Origin: Cycas panzhihuaensis | Taxonomy: Eukaryota > Cycadophyta | Direction of reading: 5' to 3' | Assembly: GCA_023213395.1 (NCBI GenBank) | Contig: CM041465.1 | Span: 224,695,741-224,759,740 of the forward strand | Length of the DNA stretch: 64,000 nucleotides | Shown: in pieces, positions 1 to 10,969 of the stretch | Layout: every line of letters begins with the position of its first letter | Numbering within the stretch: the first letter of the stretch is position 1 | The notes under the pieces: generated by a model | What the model was told of the DNA's origin: nothing | The model's database searches: none | Seen by the model: the letters and a program-made list of their open reading frames with translations, nothing else | Made by a program: the position numbers and the translations under genes

Positions 1-1690
1 CTTTGTACCGGATGTGCGACCCTTGCCCTTGAATTTCATTAAGATCCGTCAAGCCTTCAACGGGATCGGGCCGCATGAGTCTCCACGGGAGCCGCCCGTG
101 CCACCATCCATTTTTGCGTCTCGTTCCTTTCTTTGAAAATTTTCAAAAATTTTATCTTTATAAACTTTAGTTATATTATAAGGTATATTCTTAAGTTAAT
201 AAACCTTTTATTCCTAAGTTTTCTTTCTTCACTTAAACTTATCACTAAAATCACTCTTAAGTCATTAAAAATCATTTTATTTTAATGCCTTTGTGATTTT
301 TTCAGTTATTGACTTCACCTTAGCAAAAAGGAGGGACAAAATCGAGGTTTTCCAGTGTTTTCTCATATTAAGAGTGATATTTTTTTTCCTTTATTAAGCT
401 AATTTTTAGTTGAGGCACCTTGCATGGTAACCTTAGCTTAATTTTTTCTTAAGGAAAAAATCACTTTTTTTATACTTTTTGGAGCTAAAAATCTACGTAG
501 TACTTAGTGATCTCATTAAATCACTAATACTAAGTCAATCTCACTTCTTTGAAGATTAAAAATACTCTTGTTTAAGCATTTTCAAAGGCTCCCTGCGTGG
601 TGTCCTTATCACACAAAGTTGCAAAAAAATTTGAATTTCAGCCTTTGTTTTTACACACTCAAAGCTTTATTTTACACTTATTTCATGTTTATAAGTGTTA
701 GAAAGTCTTGTTGAAAGTGATTTTAAGTATTGATACCTTGTCAAAAGTTATATTTATCACTATTTCAACACTCTTTTTTTAAGGCACCTTGCACGGTGAC
801 CTAGTGCCCTTGGTCTCAAAAAGGGGCTCAAGAATACTTCTTACTTAATAAAATCACTTCATTTTTTTGATCGTTGGGACTATTTTAAAGTCCCAACACT
901 TGGTGCTTGGTGTCCTTATTTAGCAAGTGGTCTTCTTCTCCACTTTTAAGCATTAAAAGGAACCCACTTGTACTTTCATCACAAGGTTTTGCTTTACTTC
1001 TTTGAGTACTTAGCATTTTTTCCAAAGTACTTTTCTTGCGAAACTCATTGTACTCAAGCATCTTTCTTTACTTGGATCAGCATAAGCACTCTCACTTCAT
1101 TAAGTGCTCATTGTAAACAACACTTTAAGTGTTTATTTGATGTACTAGCTTGCTTCTTTTTGAAGCCTCTTTCATTGTAAGTTTAATCAAGCACTTTCAT
1201 AAGTACATCTTCCAAGTAAAAATAAATCTTAAGTTCACTTTAACCTTCTAAAAGTGACTTAAAAATCTTGTTGGAGAGGCAGGCCCGAAAAAGGTTCAAA
1301 CCTTGCCTCTGAAATAACCTTAAGCTTGGTGCATTCCCTAGGGGACCAACCGACCGTACGGTCAGTGCACGATAATTAAGGTTGCTTGAGGGAAAGGAGG
1401 TTCGAAAAGGGTGTTATTGGGGCTGTGAATCCTAAGGAAAGTATGGTACGTCCATGCAGATCAGCCCTACCTACCTTGTCCTAGATTTAGCTTTGCTAAC
1501 TGTTGGATCTCCTCTATAGATCAGGGTTGGACCAACTCGATAGCCTAGTCCTCCACCCCTCATCATTCAATTCAGTTGTTGGATCTTCTAGTAAGATCAG
1601 AACTGTTGGTTTTGTTATAAGGTGGAACTTAAGCGATGAAAGCTTTGAGTTTCCAAGTTATCTGCTAGCTTCAAGCCTTACAACTGAAAC
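1..1690 (+). other. Untranslated leader of element A
   Basis: AT-rich, non-coding sequence between the off-window 5' LTR and gag. It matches the leaders of B (19063-21361, -) and G (35092-36885, -). It contains a small GC hairpin (CACGGG/CCCGTG, 84-100) and four degenerate copies of a GGCACCTTGCAYGGTGACCT-like dyad at about 412, 588, 783 and 898. A 76-codon open frame at 1503-1733 overlaps the start of gag in another frame; B keeps a frame of the same length in the same place. I see no sign that it is translated. Confidence 0.75.
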
Positions 1691-2720
1691 ATGGCTGCAA
1701 TTAACATGCTTAATGCATGCACCATTAGATTAACAGGACAAGATAACTATCAAGAATGGAAAAGGATCACTTAGAATCTTTTGATAATGAATGAATTTTG
1801 GGGTTATGTTTCTGGAAGGATATCCCAACCTGTACCTGTTATCAATGGTGATATAACTATTCAACCTGATGATGCTCTTGTTGCTGCTTGGGAAGCCAAA
1901 GATGAAATCGCTTTGGCATTCCTTCATATGATTGTTGATGTACATGTAGATCAAAATATTATATGTGCAAAAACTTCCAAGGAAGCATGGGACATTTTGT
2001 CCTCTTTGTATGAAAGGCAAGATGAAGCTCGCATTTTGATGGTAAAAGCCAAGTTGTATTCTGTAAAGTTTGTCAAGCCCATGTCGGCTTTTCTTTCCTC
2101 CATCAAGGAGGTATATAATGAATTGAATACACTAGGTATTCCAGCAACTAGAGATAAGCTTATAACATCAATCACCAAAGCTTTGCCAAAGGACTACAAT
2201 GGCTTTATATCTTCTACTACATGAGATGGTTCACTCAAAAGAATGTCATTTAATGAACTTGAAAGCTTGTTGCTTCAAGAAGAACAAATTTGCACCAAGG
2301 ATAATGAGGACGAACCATCAACATCAGGTGCATTCACGGCCAAATCAAAGGCCAAACAGAACTCCAAACCTGTACTATCAAAGTAGTTTGGGAACATGAA
2401 CATTGGTTCTTGAAAGACCAATGTTGTGTGTCATTATTGTGGAAAAACTGGCCACATAGCACCTGATTGTAGGAAGAAGCAAGTAGATCTATGACAATAA
2501 CAACAACAACCACGTCAACAAAATCAGAGACAGCAGCAGCCATGACAACAATTCCAACAAAAATTCCAGCAACAACAGCAACAACAACCCCCTCGACCAA
2601 ATCGAGGTGCTTATCGAGGAGGTGAAAGAGGAAGGGGGGGTTTTAGAGGTGGCAATCAACGCCACTTCAATCAGTTTGCAGATGAAGACAAACTATTTTA
2701 TGCTTATCAATCATCCAAGG
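1691..2720 (+). pseudogene. gag: A gag (UBN2-type capsid plus one CCHC zinc knuckle), disabled
   Basis: The nucleocapsid precursor packages the element RNA in virus-like particles. The start MAAINMLNACTIR matches the gags of B and G, which fixes the ATG at 1691. The capsid region carries the copia gag motif W-x-x-I...SLYERQDEARILM. An intact zinc knuckle, C-x2-C-x4-H-x4-C (CHYCGKTGHIAPDC), lies at 2429-2470, followed by a glutamine-rich and then an RGG-like basic tail. In-frame stops at 1772, 2222, 2384, 2411, 2492, 2498 and 2543 disable it. Where B keeps the ancestral codon, the changes are mostly CAR to TAR or CGA to TGA. Confidence 0.9.
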
Positions 2721-4264
2721 TTGATGAAACTTGGATCATTGATTCTGGAGCTACACAACACATAACTGGGAGTGAAGAACTCCTTTGTAACATCAAGGAA
2801 GGAAAAGGTCAATCAGTGACCTTTGGCAACAATCAATCTGTCAAGATTTCTGGAATAGGCACAATAGCTCCATTTCACTCTTCTTCTAATCCTTCCTCTT
2901 CATTTCCCAATGGCAATGCCTACTTCATACCTTCTATGGACAAAAGCTTGCTATCTGTTAGCAAGTTGGATAAGCAACAGATGAGCATCTTGTTCAAAAA
3001 TGGGAAATGTGTAATAAGTGACAAAGATGACCAAGTAGTAGCTATTGGATATGAGGATCATGGCCTCTACAAATTGGATGCTAATAACATAACACTTGAT
3101 TCTGCTTACTCTGGTTCTATTGTCACTCAACACTTGTCTAAGATGCAACTTTGTCATCAACGTCTAGGCCATTTGAGCTTAGACAATCTCAGGCAGATGA
3201 TAAACAAAAACATGGTACATGGGCTTCCAAAGATATATGGTACAAAATGTCTTTGTGAAGCATGCATAATGGGGACTCAACATCGCTTGCCTTTCCCTAA
3301 AGGTAAAGCTTGACGTGCATCACATCCTTTGCAGTTGGTACACTCAGATTTGTGTGGACCTCTGTCCACCGCATCTTTTGCAGGAGCTTTATACTACATC
3401 TCCTTCATTGACGACTTTTCTTATAAACTCTGGGTCTACTTCATCAAGCACAAGTCTGAAGCATTTTCAAAGTTCAAAGAATTCAAGCTTGAAGTGGAGA
3501 ACGAATCTGGCCACTCTATCAAAACATTAAGGACAGACAATGGAGGTGAATTTACTTCAAATGAATTCACCCAATTTTGCAAGGATAATGGCATTCAGAG
3601 ACAACTCACTATTCCTCACACTCCTCAACAAAATGGAGTCTTCGAAAGAATGAACAGAACTTTGGCTAATAAAGCCAAAGCAATGATGCATGCAAGAGGA
3701 CTCACTCGAGCTTACTGGGTAGAAGCATTCCACACAACTACCTATGTGGCAAATCGAAGTCCAACTACAACAGTCACCGACATCACACCCGAGGAGGCAT
3801 GGTCTGGCAAAAAGCCAACTGTTAGCCATTTGAGGACTTTTGGGTGCACTGCTTACATGCACATCCCCGATCAGCAAAGAACAAAATTAGACAAGCATAG
3901 TCTAAAATGCATCTTTGTAGGTTATGCCATTCATAGCAAAGCCTACAAGTTGTATGATCCCATTAGAAAGAAAATGCATCTCTCAAGAGATGTAATCTTT
4001 GCTGAAAACGATCATAAGGAGTTGCAAACAACATCCATGCAACCCCCCATTGACAAAGGCAAAAAGATTGTTGAGGCTTTCCTTCCCTCTCAATCTTCGG
4101 CTCCATGTCCATCATCTGCGCATGCTGGACTGTCCACATCATCTGATTTAGCTCCACTTGATCCTAGCACATCTTCTATTGATCAACCACTTAGACCAGA
4201 AGATCTTGAGGTTCAAGTCACATCAATTCAAAAGTTACCAAAATGTTATACTCAAACAGTATAG
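2721..4264 (+). pseudogene. pol: A protease, GAG-pre-integrase and integrase segment, disabled
   Basis: The retropepsin active site is readable as IIDSGATQH (Asp codon at 2741). A GAG-pre-integrase zinc region (WHQRLGHLS-like, with the W changed to C here; C-x2-C in CLCEACIMG) is followed by the integrase core. The DDE residues are all present: Asp in HSDLCGP, Asp in RTDNGGEF and Glu in NGVFERMNR. The usual RDVIF linker follows. Apart from a TGG-to-TGA stop at 3311 the frame is open to a CAG-to-TAG stop at 4262, and the KWYTQT motif at its end has become KCYTQT. This is the best preserved part of A. A +1-frame reading over 3315-3530 is a shadow. Confidence 0.9.
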
Positions 4265-5892
4265 GACGGTCACATCATTGAAGGAAAACGTCCATTAAAA
4301 TACAGGCAGCAGACCAATTTCGCACTTATGGCTGAAGTGCTATGTGTTGATGAGCCTTCCACCTTTGAGGAGGCTTCTAAAAATGAAAATTAGAAGGCTA
4401 CCATTGATGAAGAAATCCATTCTATGGAGAAGAATGACACTTGGGATTTGGTCGAATTGCCTAAACACAAATAAGCTATCAACTGCAAATGGGTCTACAA
4501 GACCAAATTCCATTATGATGGTACACTTAAGCGGCAGAAGGCCCGCCTTATGGAAAAAGGATTCAAACAAAAGGAAGGCATAGAGTACAAGGAAACTTTT
4601 GCACCGGTGGCTAATATGAACACCATCAGACTCATCTTGGCCTTAGCAGCTCAATGCAAATGGCCAGTCTTTCAGATGGACGTGAAGAGCGCCTTTCTTA
4701 ATGGCGATCTTCAGGAGGAGGTATACTTGGAGCAACCTCCCGGTTACAAGGTACAAGGCAAGGAGCATTTAGTATGTCGCCTGAAAAAGGCATTATATGG
4801 CTTGAAACAAGCTCCAAGAGCATGGTACTCCAAGATCGATGATTACTTCTTGAGACATGGGTTTCATCGATCTACTTCAGATCCTAACCTATACATCAAA
4901 CATGAAAAGAACCATGCCATTTTTATTGTCTTGTATGTAGATGACTTAGTGATCACTGGCAGTGACATTAAGATGATACATTCTCCAGGATGACTTGAAG
5001 AGAAGTTTCGAGATGACAGATCTTGGACTTCTCCATTATTTCTTAGGTTTTGAGGTATGGCAACATCCAGGCTATATCTTCATCTCCCAAGTGAAATATT
5101 CTTGGGACATTTTGTAGCGGTTTAGGATGCACGACTGCAAGCCAACACCTACACCAATGGAGAATGGAATTAAGGTTACTCTCAATGAGGAAGCTGCATC
5201 TGCAGATCCCACTCTTTACCCGCAGTTGATTGGTAGCCTCATTTATCTCACCAACACTCGACCGGATATTTCATTTGCAATTGAGATTTGTTCACGATAC
5301 ATGTCTCAACCCAATCAGAAACATTGGAATGCAGCTAAACGCATACTCAAATACATCAAAGTCACATTGCAGCATGGCCTCGAGTATGCACATGATGAAA
5401 ACTTCACTCTGGACGGGTTCTCAGATTCTGATTGGGCAGGTTGCCAGAATAGTAGGAGATCGACCTCGGGATACTGTTTTTCCCTTGGTACAATAGTTGT
5501 TTTGTGGAGTTGCAAGAAGCAACCCAATGTTACCTTGTTCTCCATCGAAGCAGAGTACAAAGCTGTAGTCAACACAGCTTGTGAGGCTATCTGGCTACGA
5601 CGGATTCTTGGAGAACATGGACTTGAGCAGGATCACCCCACCAGGATTTATTGCGACAATCAAAGTGTGCTCAAGCTGGCCAAGAATCCTGTATTTCATG
5701 CAAGGACCAAGCACATTGAGGTTCATCATCACTTCATGAGAGAGCATGTGCAAAGTGGTGAGATCAACCTTCAATATCGACCAACAGAACAACAGACAAC
5801 AGATATCTTTACCAAGCCACTTGGTAGAGAAAGATTTGTAAAATTTAGAGATGGTCTAGGGGTCCGACTTAACATTGTAAAGCGATGGGGGT
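4265..5892 (+). pseudogene. pol: A reverse transcriptase and RNase H, disabled
   Basis: The RT domain keeps both catalytic motifs: the first Asp in QMDVKSAFLNG (near 4676-4708) and YVDD in VLYVDDLVITG (near 4934). RNase H follows with SDSDWAG, STSGYCF, the EAEY segment, YCDNQS and RTKHIEVHHHF, ending in DIFTKPLGRERF. Stops at 4391 and 4472 and a one-base frameshift near 4978 (after KMIHSPG) break it, with another stop at 5115. After the frameshift the frame is open to 5918, inside the LTR. The catalytic residues look usable, so A appears to have died by random stops rather than by loss of active-site residues. Confidence 0.9.
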
Positions 5893-6446
5893 TGTTAAAC
5901 CTTATGTTTACATGTTAAGATTATGTACTTTATTTTTCATGTAATATTTGTACTTTTGTACTTTAGGGATGACTTATCACTTAAGTGATAAAGTGCACAC
6001 CCACATTCTTTCTAGTGACACAACATTGTCACTAAAGGGTCAAATGGACCCCCATGCACTTTTGCTCACTTGAGAGCCCTAAAAGGACGCATGTCCTACA
6101 TGTAGGGCATGTACCTTGGATGTTTGACACTTGTCAAACATCCAATGCCTTAGGTCTCTCATTTCACTCTATATAATGAGACCTCTCCTCATTGTTCTCA
6201 TAGAGAGTTGGAGTCAGATTGTTATCTTTGCCAGTTTGCTAATCAAACTGTTATTCATTTGGAGGTTGGACCAATTCCAACCCCTCACATTTGGTATCAT
6301 TTTCTTGCTCCTTCATTTTCATGCTTTGTCTTGCTTATGTTTCATCTTAAGAGTATCATACTTATTAGCATTTGTTGCTTTCTAGAACTAGAGTAAACCT
6401 AGCTTCTAGATCTTGGGATTGTAAGGCTATTAGGCCCTTTTTCACA
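5893..6446 (+). repeat. 3' LTR of element A (554 bp)
   Basis: The LTR runs TGTTAAACC...TTCACA, preceded by a G-rich polypurine tract (GCGATGGGGGT). It matches the LTRs of B and G and the solo LTR at 28999. It carries an 18-bp perfect palindrome, TTATCACTTAAGTGATAA (5974-5991), and a 14-bp-arm hairpin with a 2-nt loop (6116-6145). A TATATAATGAG box at about 6170-6182 could be the promoter TATA. Confidence 0.93.
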
Positions 6447-7829
6447 TTAACATTCTAACACGGAATTTTGTTTTCTCAGGTTTAACCCCATTTGTCTAAT
6501 GCTTTTCCTTATGATTATAGCATTAACTGCAGTGGGGTTTGATAAGATATTTTGCAGGAATCAGAACTCTACTTTTCATCCATAATTATTTTTGAAAACT
6601 TGCATGATATATGCCAATCATCTTTTTAATGCATCTACAGTGCATAATCATCAATTCATGTATAATTTCCTTAGATTTAATGAACGGAACAACAATCTGA
6701 TTTTTTTGTTGCAACCCTACTAAACACTACATTTTTATTCTTATTATGCATTAAATGCAGTAGGATTTTAAAAGGGTTCATTTCATCAATTGTTGGAATC
6801 AATTTTTCATCCATAAAATTGATTCCGACAATTAAATTTCTTTTCCAAACAACCTAGAAATGAATTTTTGGTGCATTCACATGGACTCAATGGGTCTCAC
6901 ACTATTCGTATGGCTTGCACACTCCAGATCCAAATGGTTCTGCAGTTGCCTGGATGTACTTCTTATTGTTAGGGTTGATTCTCACTTGCTGCAGAAATTG
7001 GCCTTGTTAGTGAATTTTTGATGGACCGTAAAGATTATTAAGGCCGTCCTGCCATAATGAACTGTATAGTCCTATGGAGCTTGTAGCCTTACACTCCCAT
7101 TCCTACAACATTATTAGTAGCCGTACTTCTACTACAACTATACAGATGGGTGTAGATCCCACTTCACTTTTAACTTTCAGAAATAAACTTTGAATTCTTC
7201 CTTTCTCCATTCATAATTTGAGGAAACAAAAGTTTTTTAATCTTTAAAATTCATTTCTTAAATAAAACAACAGAAATTATACAAAATAGTATGGGTACCT
7301 TTTCCTTCCTTGTGTAAACTTTGTTTCCTCCTTCCATTGATAAAGAGTAATAGAAGAAACTTGATGAAACAATGCTTGATGGCTTGAATCCAGTGTATGC
7401 TCCTTCTGTTCTTGCTTCAACATACTCTCCTTACTCAAGTGATGGCATCTTCTTTTGCCTTGGTCGCTATTTGTTTATGTAGGAGAACTCTTGTTTTAGG
7501 AGTTGTCTTCAGTGCAAAGCTTTCCTCTGAACTGAAAAATAAGAAACTGACTCTTATGCACAACTTTTAATAGTTATCACTTAAATTAAATTAACTTGAA
7601 GGGTCCTCTTAATAATTGTGCATCAGCTCTTTTAGTCTTAACCTTAACCAATGTTTTTTAATGAATTACTGTCATTATTGATTATTTCAAATTCCCTCTT
7701 CTAGCTTACGGTAGAGGTTTTATAAGGGTTACTTTGCTTTTTGTGACATCTCTTTTCTCCACATTGGACTTTTAACGACTCACATGGATTTCAAATAAAT
7801 CCAATTTTCCTTTTGGTTCCCTTTCCATG
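6447..7829. other. No recognisable gene or element
   Basis: About 1.4 kb of AT-rich sequence with no long frame, tRNA, or readable exon. I looked here for an upstream exon of the PARP gene and found none. The right end, next to the LINE endonuclease remnant, may be more decayed LINE sequence on the minus strand; I could not support that with motifs. Confidence 0.5.
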
Positions 7830-8296
7830 CAAAGGCAAGTCTACCTTTCTTGTCATCAGAACCTTCAATCATATTATAATCCCCTACAACAAACCAAATG
7901 ATTGCACTCTTATTCTCTGCCATCTACTTACATAGCTATAACCTCTCTACATAATTATTTGGAGCATAGATTGAAGTAATTCCAAATGAGGAGTTCCATT
8001 TCTAAAGAATAGCTAAACAACTTTGTTGCATGGACTACAACCTGAAGACAATACCAAGGATTTTAAGTCTAGATCAATAAGAAGAACAACTCCATATATA
8101 CAATATTCATGATTAGAAGAAATGACTAGTGCATCTCTCCATGCAAACTCTAAAGCTCTTTCCAAGTCATTCTTAATTGTTTTAACCTCCTAAAGACACA
8201 CAAAATTGTCTCTACCCCTTTTGTCAATTGTGCTCTTGCTACAACCCTTATTTCATGGAGTTTCAAACCCTTAATATTCCATGAAAGCATCTGCAT
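7830..8296 (-). pseudogene. LINE (non-LTR retrotransposon) endonuclease remnant
   Basis: Read on the minus strand from an ATG at 8296, the sequence begins MQMLSWNIKGLKLHEIR, the usual start of the apurinic-like endonuclease that opens ORF2 of plant L1 LINEs. With frame changes it continues through SGCSPCNKVV-, IYAPNN- and GDYNMIEGSDDKKG-like blocks, the last including the conserved Asp/Asn pair. There are many stops and shifts, and no reverse transcriptase follows. The sequence between 8297 and 8617 may be the end of ORF1, without firm motifs. A stretch of the endonuclease (8013-8065) is similar to 38182-38232. Confidence 0.7.
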
Positions 8297-8617
8297 CTTT
8301 ATTAGCAGGAGGTTAGAGTCCTAAAACATCTTGGGTATCGGTGATTTCAATATTGACACCAAATTTAGTATAACCTCTTTGTTGGATAATTTTATTATTC
8401 ATTCAGGGGGTTGCCTTATCCCTGTTTCTTTATGAGATTCCTTGTTAGCCTTCTCTAACATGCCAAATAATAATTTCTGGGTTAGAATTGCATTGCCAGA
8501 CAACAAATTGGAATTAGAAGTGGGATTAATTTTTTATAAACATATTTCTACTCCATTCCGTTGACTGCTACTTGACCTGTCAACATCCCGAAATTGTCTG
8601 ATAACGTAGTTAGCAAG

Positions 8618-9475
8618 AGTCCTCTTTACTCCTTGATGTCAGCTGCACTTTAAGTTATTTGCAACATATATAGCAATTTTGCAACATTCACCACATATAA
8701 AACATAGTCAATCACAACATAAGCAACCGATCATCAAGCACATAATATGCACAAGGTTTTTCTCATAACTTATATATTTCATTAATCGACACTGAATATA
8801 CTCATAAAACATTACACCACTTTCAATGTCTGGCTCTCACCCTTGAGAACATATCACAAGACTCAATTGTTTGGATCTCACCCTTGAGAACATGCCATAT
8901 AATTCATTAAATTGGCTATAACTGTTTAGCCCATAGGATAATGGCCTATCTATATGCTTTTACATGGCTAAAATCCAAAAGGGTACAACTTTACAATCAT
9001 ATCCTTTAACTCTTCATAACAAAAAACCCTCATTAATGACCAACAAGTGCTACTTTGTACATTTGTATCATTATACAAGTGTCTCTTTTGGAGTCTTGAT
9101 ATAGAAGCATTCTGAGAAGTGTTTTTCGATCTAGAGTTTTCCCACTTTCTCCAAAACCATTTTAGAACTGTTCCAACATTTGTTGAGAACCATGCCCTGA
9201 GAGCGAGTTTCTCAGCATGCAATCGTTCCTTGCATTCTAGAAGCTTTACAGAACCATTCCTTGGCTAAATTTTAATTATTTCCACAGTTTCCTTGTTGTA
9301 TCTTCTTCATAACCATTCTTGGAAACGTTATTGTCTATTCCCAAGTGTCTTAGAGCCAAATCTGCTACATACATCTATCTGGGATTCAAAAAATGTTTTG
9401 AGAATCTTTGCTCAACATTGCCGAAATTTTTTGTTGTTATCCTTATCAAAATTTTGTTTTTTTAATAGTGGGTCA
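8618..9475 (-). repeat. F 3' LTR (left copy, about 860 bp)
   Basis: It aligns with 29779-30073 plus 37477-37897, including TCCTCTTTACTCCTTGATGT at the left end and CCATTCTTGGAAA near the right. Its right border is set by a pyrimidine run, CCTTCCCCCACTTCTTTTC, which is a polypurine tract on the minus strand. The first base of the expected TG end is mutated (AG). This copy shows the uninterrupted sequence at the point where the TRIM-G insertion split the other copy. Confidence 0.75.
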
Positions 9476-9894
9476 CCTTCCCCCACTTCTTTTCTCAAGT
9501 CGCTCCTATAGCTCACTAAGTTACACATCCTTCTTTCATGCTTCCTCCTTAAAATTCATCAAGTTCTCTTGAACACTTCTTGAAACATTTCTAAGAAAGC
9601 TAATTTCACTTGAATTTCCATTTTCACCATCTTGTTTAGGGATTTATCCATTCTAGTTGTCTTGTTTAGGCTTCTTTTTCTTCCCGTTCCTAATGTTTTA
9701 AAGCGATTGATATTGTGTTATGTTTTTTTTTTTTTTTTTTCTATTTTTTGATTTTTCTTCTTTTTTTTTTTTAATTTTTGCTTTTACATATTAGGATGCA
9801 ACCAATTTTCTAATACTAGGACGACCTTGATTGTACTCAATTTCAAGCAATACATTTATGGTACAACTAATTGATTTCTCTAGTAAATTTGCTC
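9476..9894 (-). other. F 3' untranslated region with polypyrimidine and poly(T) runs
   Basis: This lies between the LTR and the integrase tail. It contains an 18-T run at 9723-9740 and a second T-rich run near 9766-9776. No coding sequence is visible. On the minus strand these are poly(A) runs. Confidence 0.5.
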
Positions 9895-10132
9895 TACCCT
9901 AACTATGGTAGGGTTTGAGTTTGCTGCTCTTTACCATTTCAAGCAATAGTTGGCCTACATATTCCCTCAACTAGACAGTGCCATTCTTGTACACCTCTTC
10001 AATCACATATGGTCATTTTGAGTGCATCTTAAATTCTCCTTGATGCATTTGGGATCTGTTTTCAAATTGCCATGAACGATCACCCTTTTTGAGATATGCT
10101 GCTTTGAGATGGTAGTCATGATGTGCTATTTT
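9895..10132 (-). pseudogene. pol: F integrase C-terminal tail
   Basis: Minus-strand reading gives blocks such as HHDYHLKAAYLKKGDRSWQF, KWPYVIEEVYKNGTV, GQLLLEMV and SKLKPYH. This is the usual end of integrase in non-chromovirus plant gypsy elements (GPYVV-x-V...G-x-V...RLKPY). Stops interrupt it. It shows that F once had a complete pol and later lost RT, RNase H and the integrase core. Confidence 0.65.
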
Positions 10133-10564
10133 CTACCCTTTCCTTGCTATGGTTTGTTTTGCTAGTTTCTTCTTATTGCCCCTCGATTGATGATCCCCTT
10201 TACTAGTACAACTTGTAGAAGTGTAGCTATTATGCACTCCAATTCCTTTATGGTTTTTCCCTTTGTTAGAGCAAGTTTCCTTGCAGATGTTATCAGCATC
10301 AAAATATTCATCTTTGCATTTTGCTTCATCCATACTAGGATAAAGATCCTCACTACTAATTATGTTGAAATATTCATCACTATCACCCTCATAACAATGC
10401 TCATTTGTATTTTCACAACTATCCATATGTTTAGACTCCATATAATGATTTGTATTAAGGATAATTCTCATATCATAACAGTTAGTACTTGGTGTATTTG
10501 CTCCATATGTGTTTTGCAACCAATTGTACACATAGGAGTTTCTATCACCACCTTTGGAGTTCAA
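10133..10564 (-). pseudogene. Open frame of 143 codons inside F, function unknown
   Basis: The frame runs uninterrupted from MNSKGGDRNSYVY to KQTIARKG and then, past one stop, into the integrase tail. It is rich in Asn, Ser, Asp, Lys and Cys, without a recognisable domain, signal peptide or membrane segment. Its position between gag and the integrase tail suggests a residual part of F, possibly juxtaposed by the internal deletion. The open frame may be chance; I do not claim a function. Confidence 0.35.
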
Positions 10565-10969
10565 GCCTGGCTACAATTTTCCATAATTCTTGGGCTTTTA
10601 TTCATGTAGAATATTCATTGCCATTGTTTTTTCTACACCCTTATATGCTTCTTGAGAGTAATGAACTTGAAATACTTTGATTTTTAACCACTGGATTACT
10701 CGTGGAAATGGAATGGTTAACTTTAGTTGTTTTGATAGATTCTCTAATCGTCTCAACAGCTATAGAATGCCTTCTAAGGGAATGTTGTTGAATAAATTAG
10801 TTGCATCAATTTGTGTGGTTTCGATTGCCTGTGGCTTCAACCTCACTTTGTTTTGGGGATGCCCTCCTTTTATACCCTTTCTTCTCCTTTGGTTCGGTAA
10901 GGTGGGTGGTTCTTTCCCATTTCCTTAGCTGCTTCCAACAATGGCTTCTTTATTCAGGTGAACCAATCA

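Larger units (their letters stand above)
1..6446 (+). mobile_element. Element A: Ty1/copia LTR retrotransposon, 5' end outside the window
   Basis: The order is leader, gag, protease, integrase, reverse transcriptase, RNase H, 3' LTR, which is the copia order. The leader and coding parts align throughout with element B on the opposite strand, where the primer-binding site lies about 2.3 kb before gag. By that measure A's 5' LTR should lie roughly 0.6 kb left of the window. Gag and pol share one reading frame from 1691 to about 4978, so this family uses a single gag-pol frame. It is broken by at least 11 in-frame stops, one frameshift near 4978 and a further stop at 5115. The base after the 3' LTR is followed by TTAAC, but its partner duplication cannot be checked. 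Confidence 0.95.

Noticed and set aside
6447-8600. Upstream PARP exon
   Set aside because: Looked for the conserved helical-domain segment that precedes VEALGE; no matching frame with splice borders was found here or in 38200-38654.
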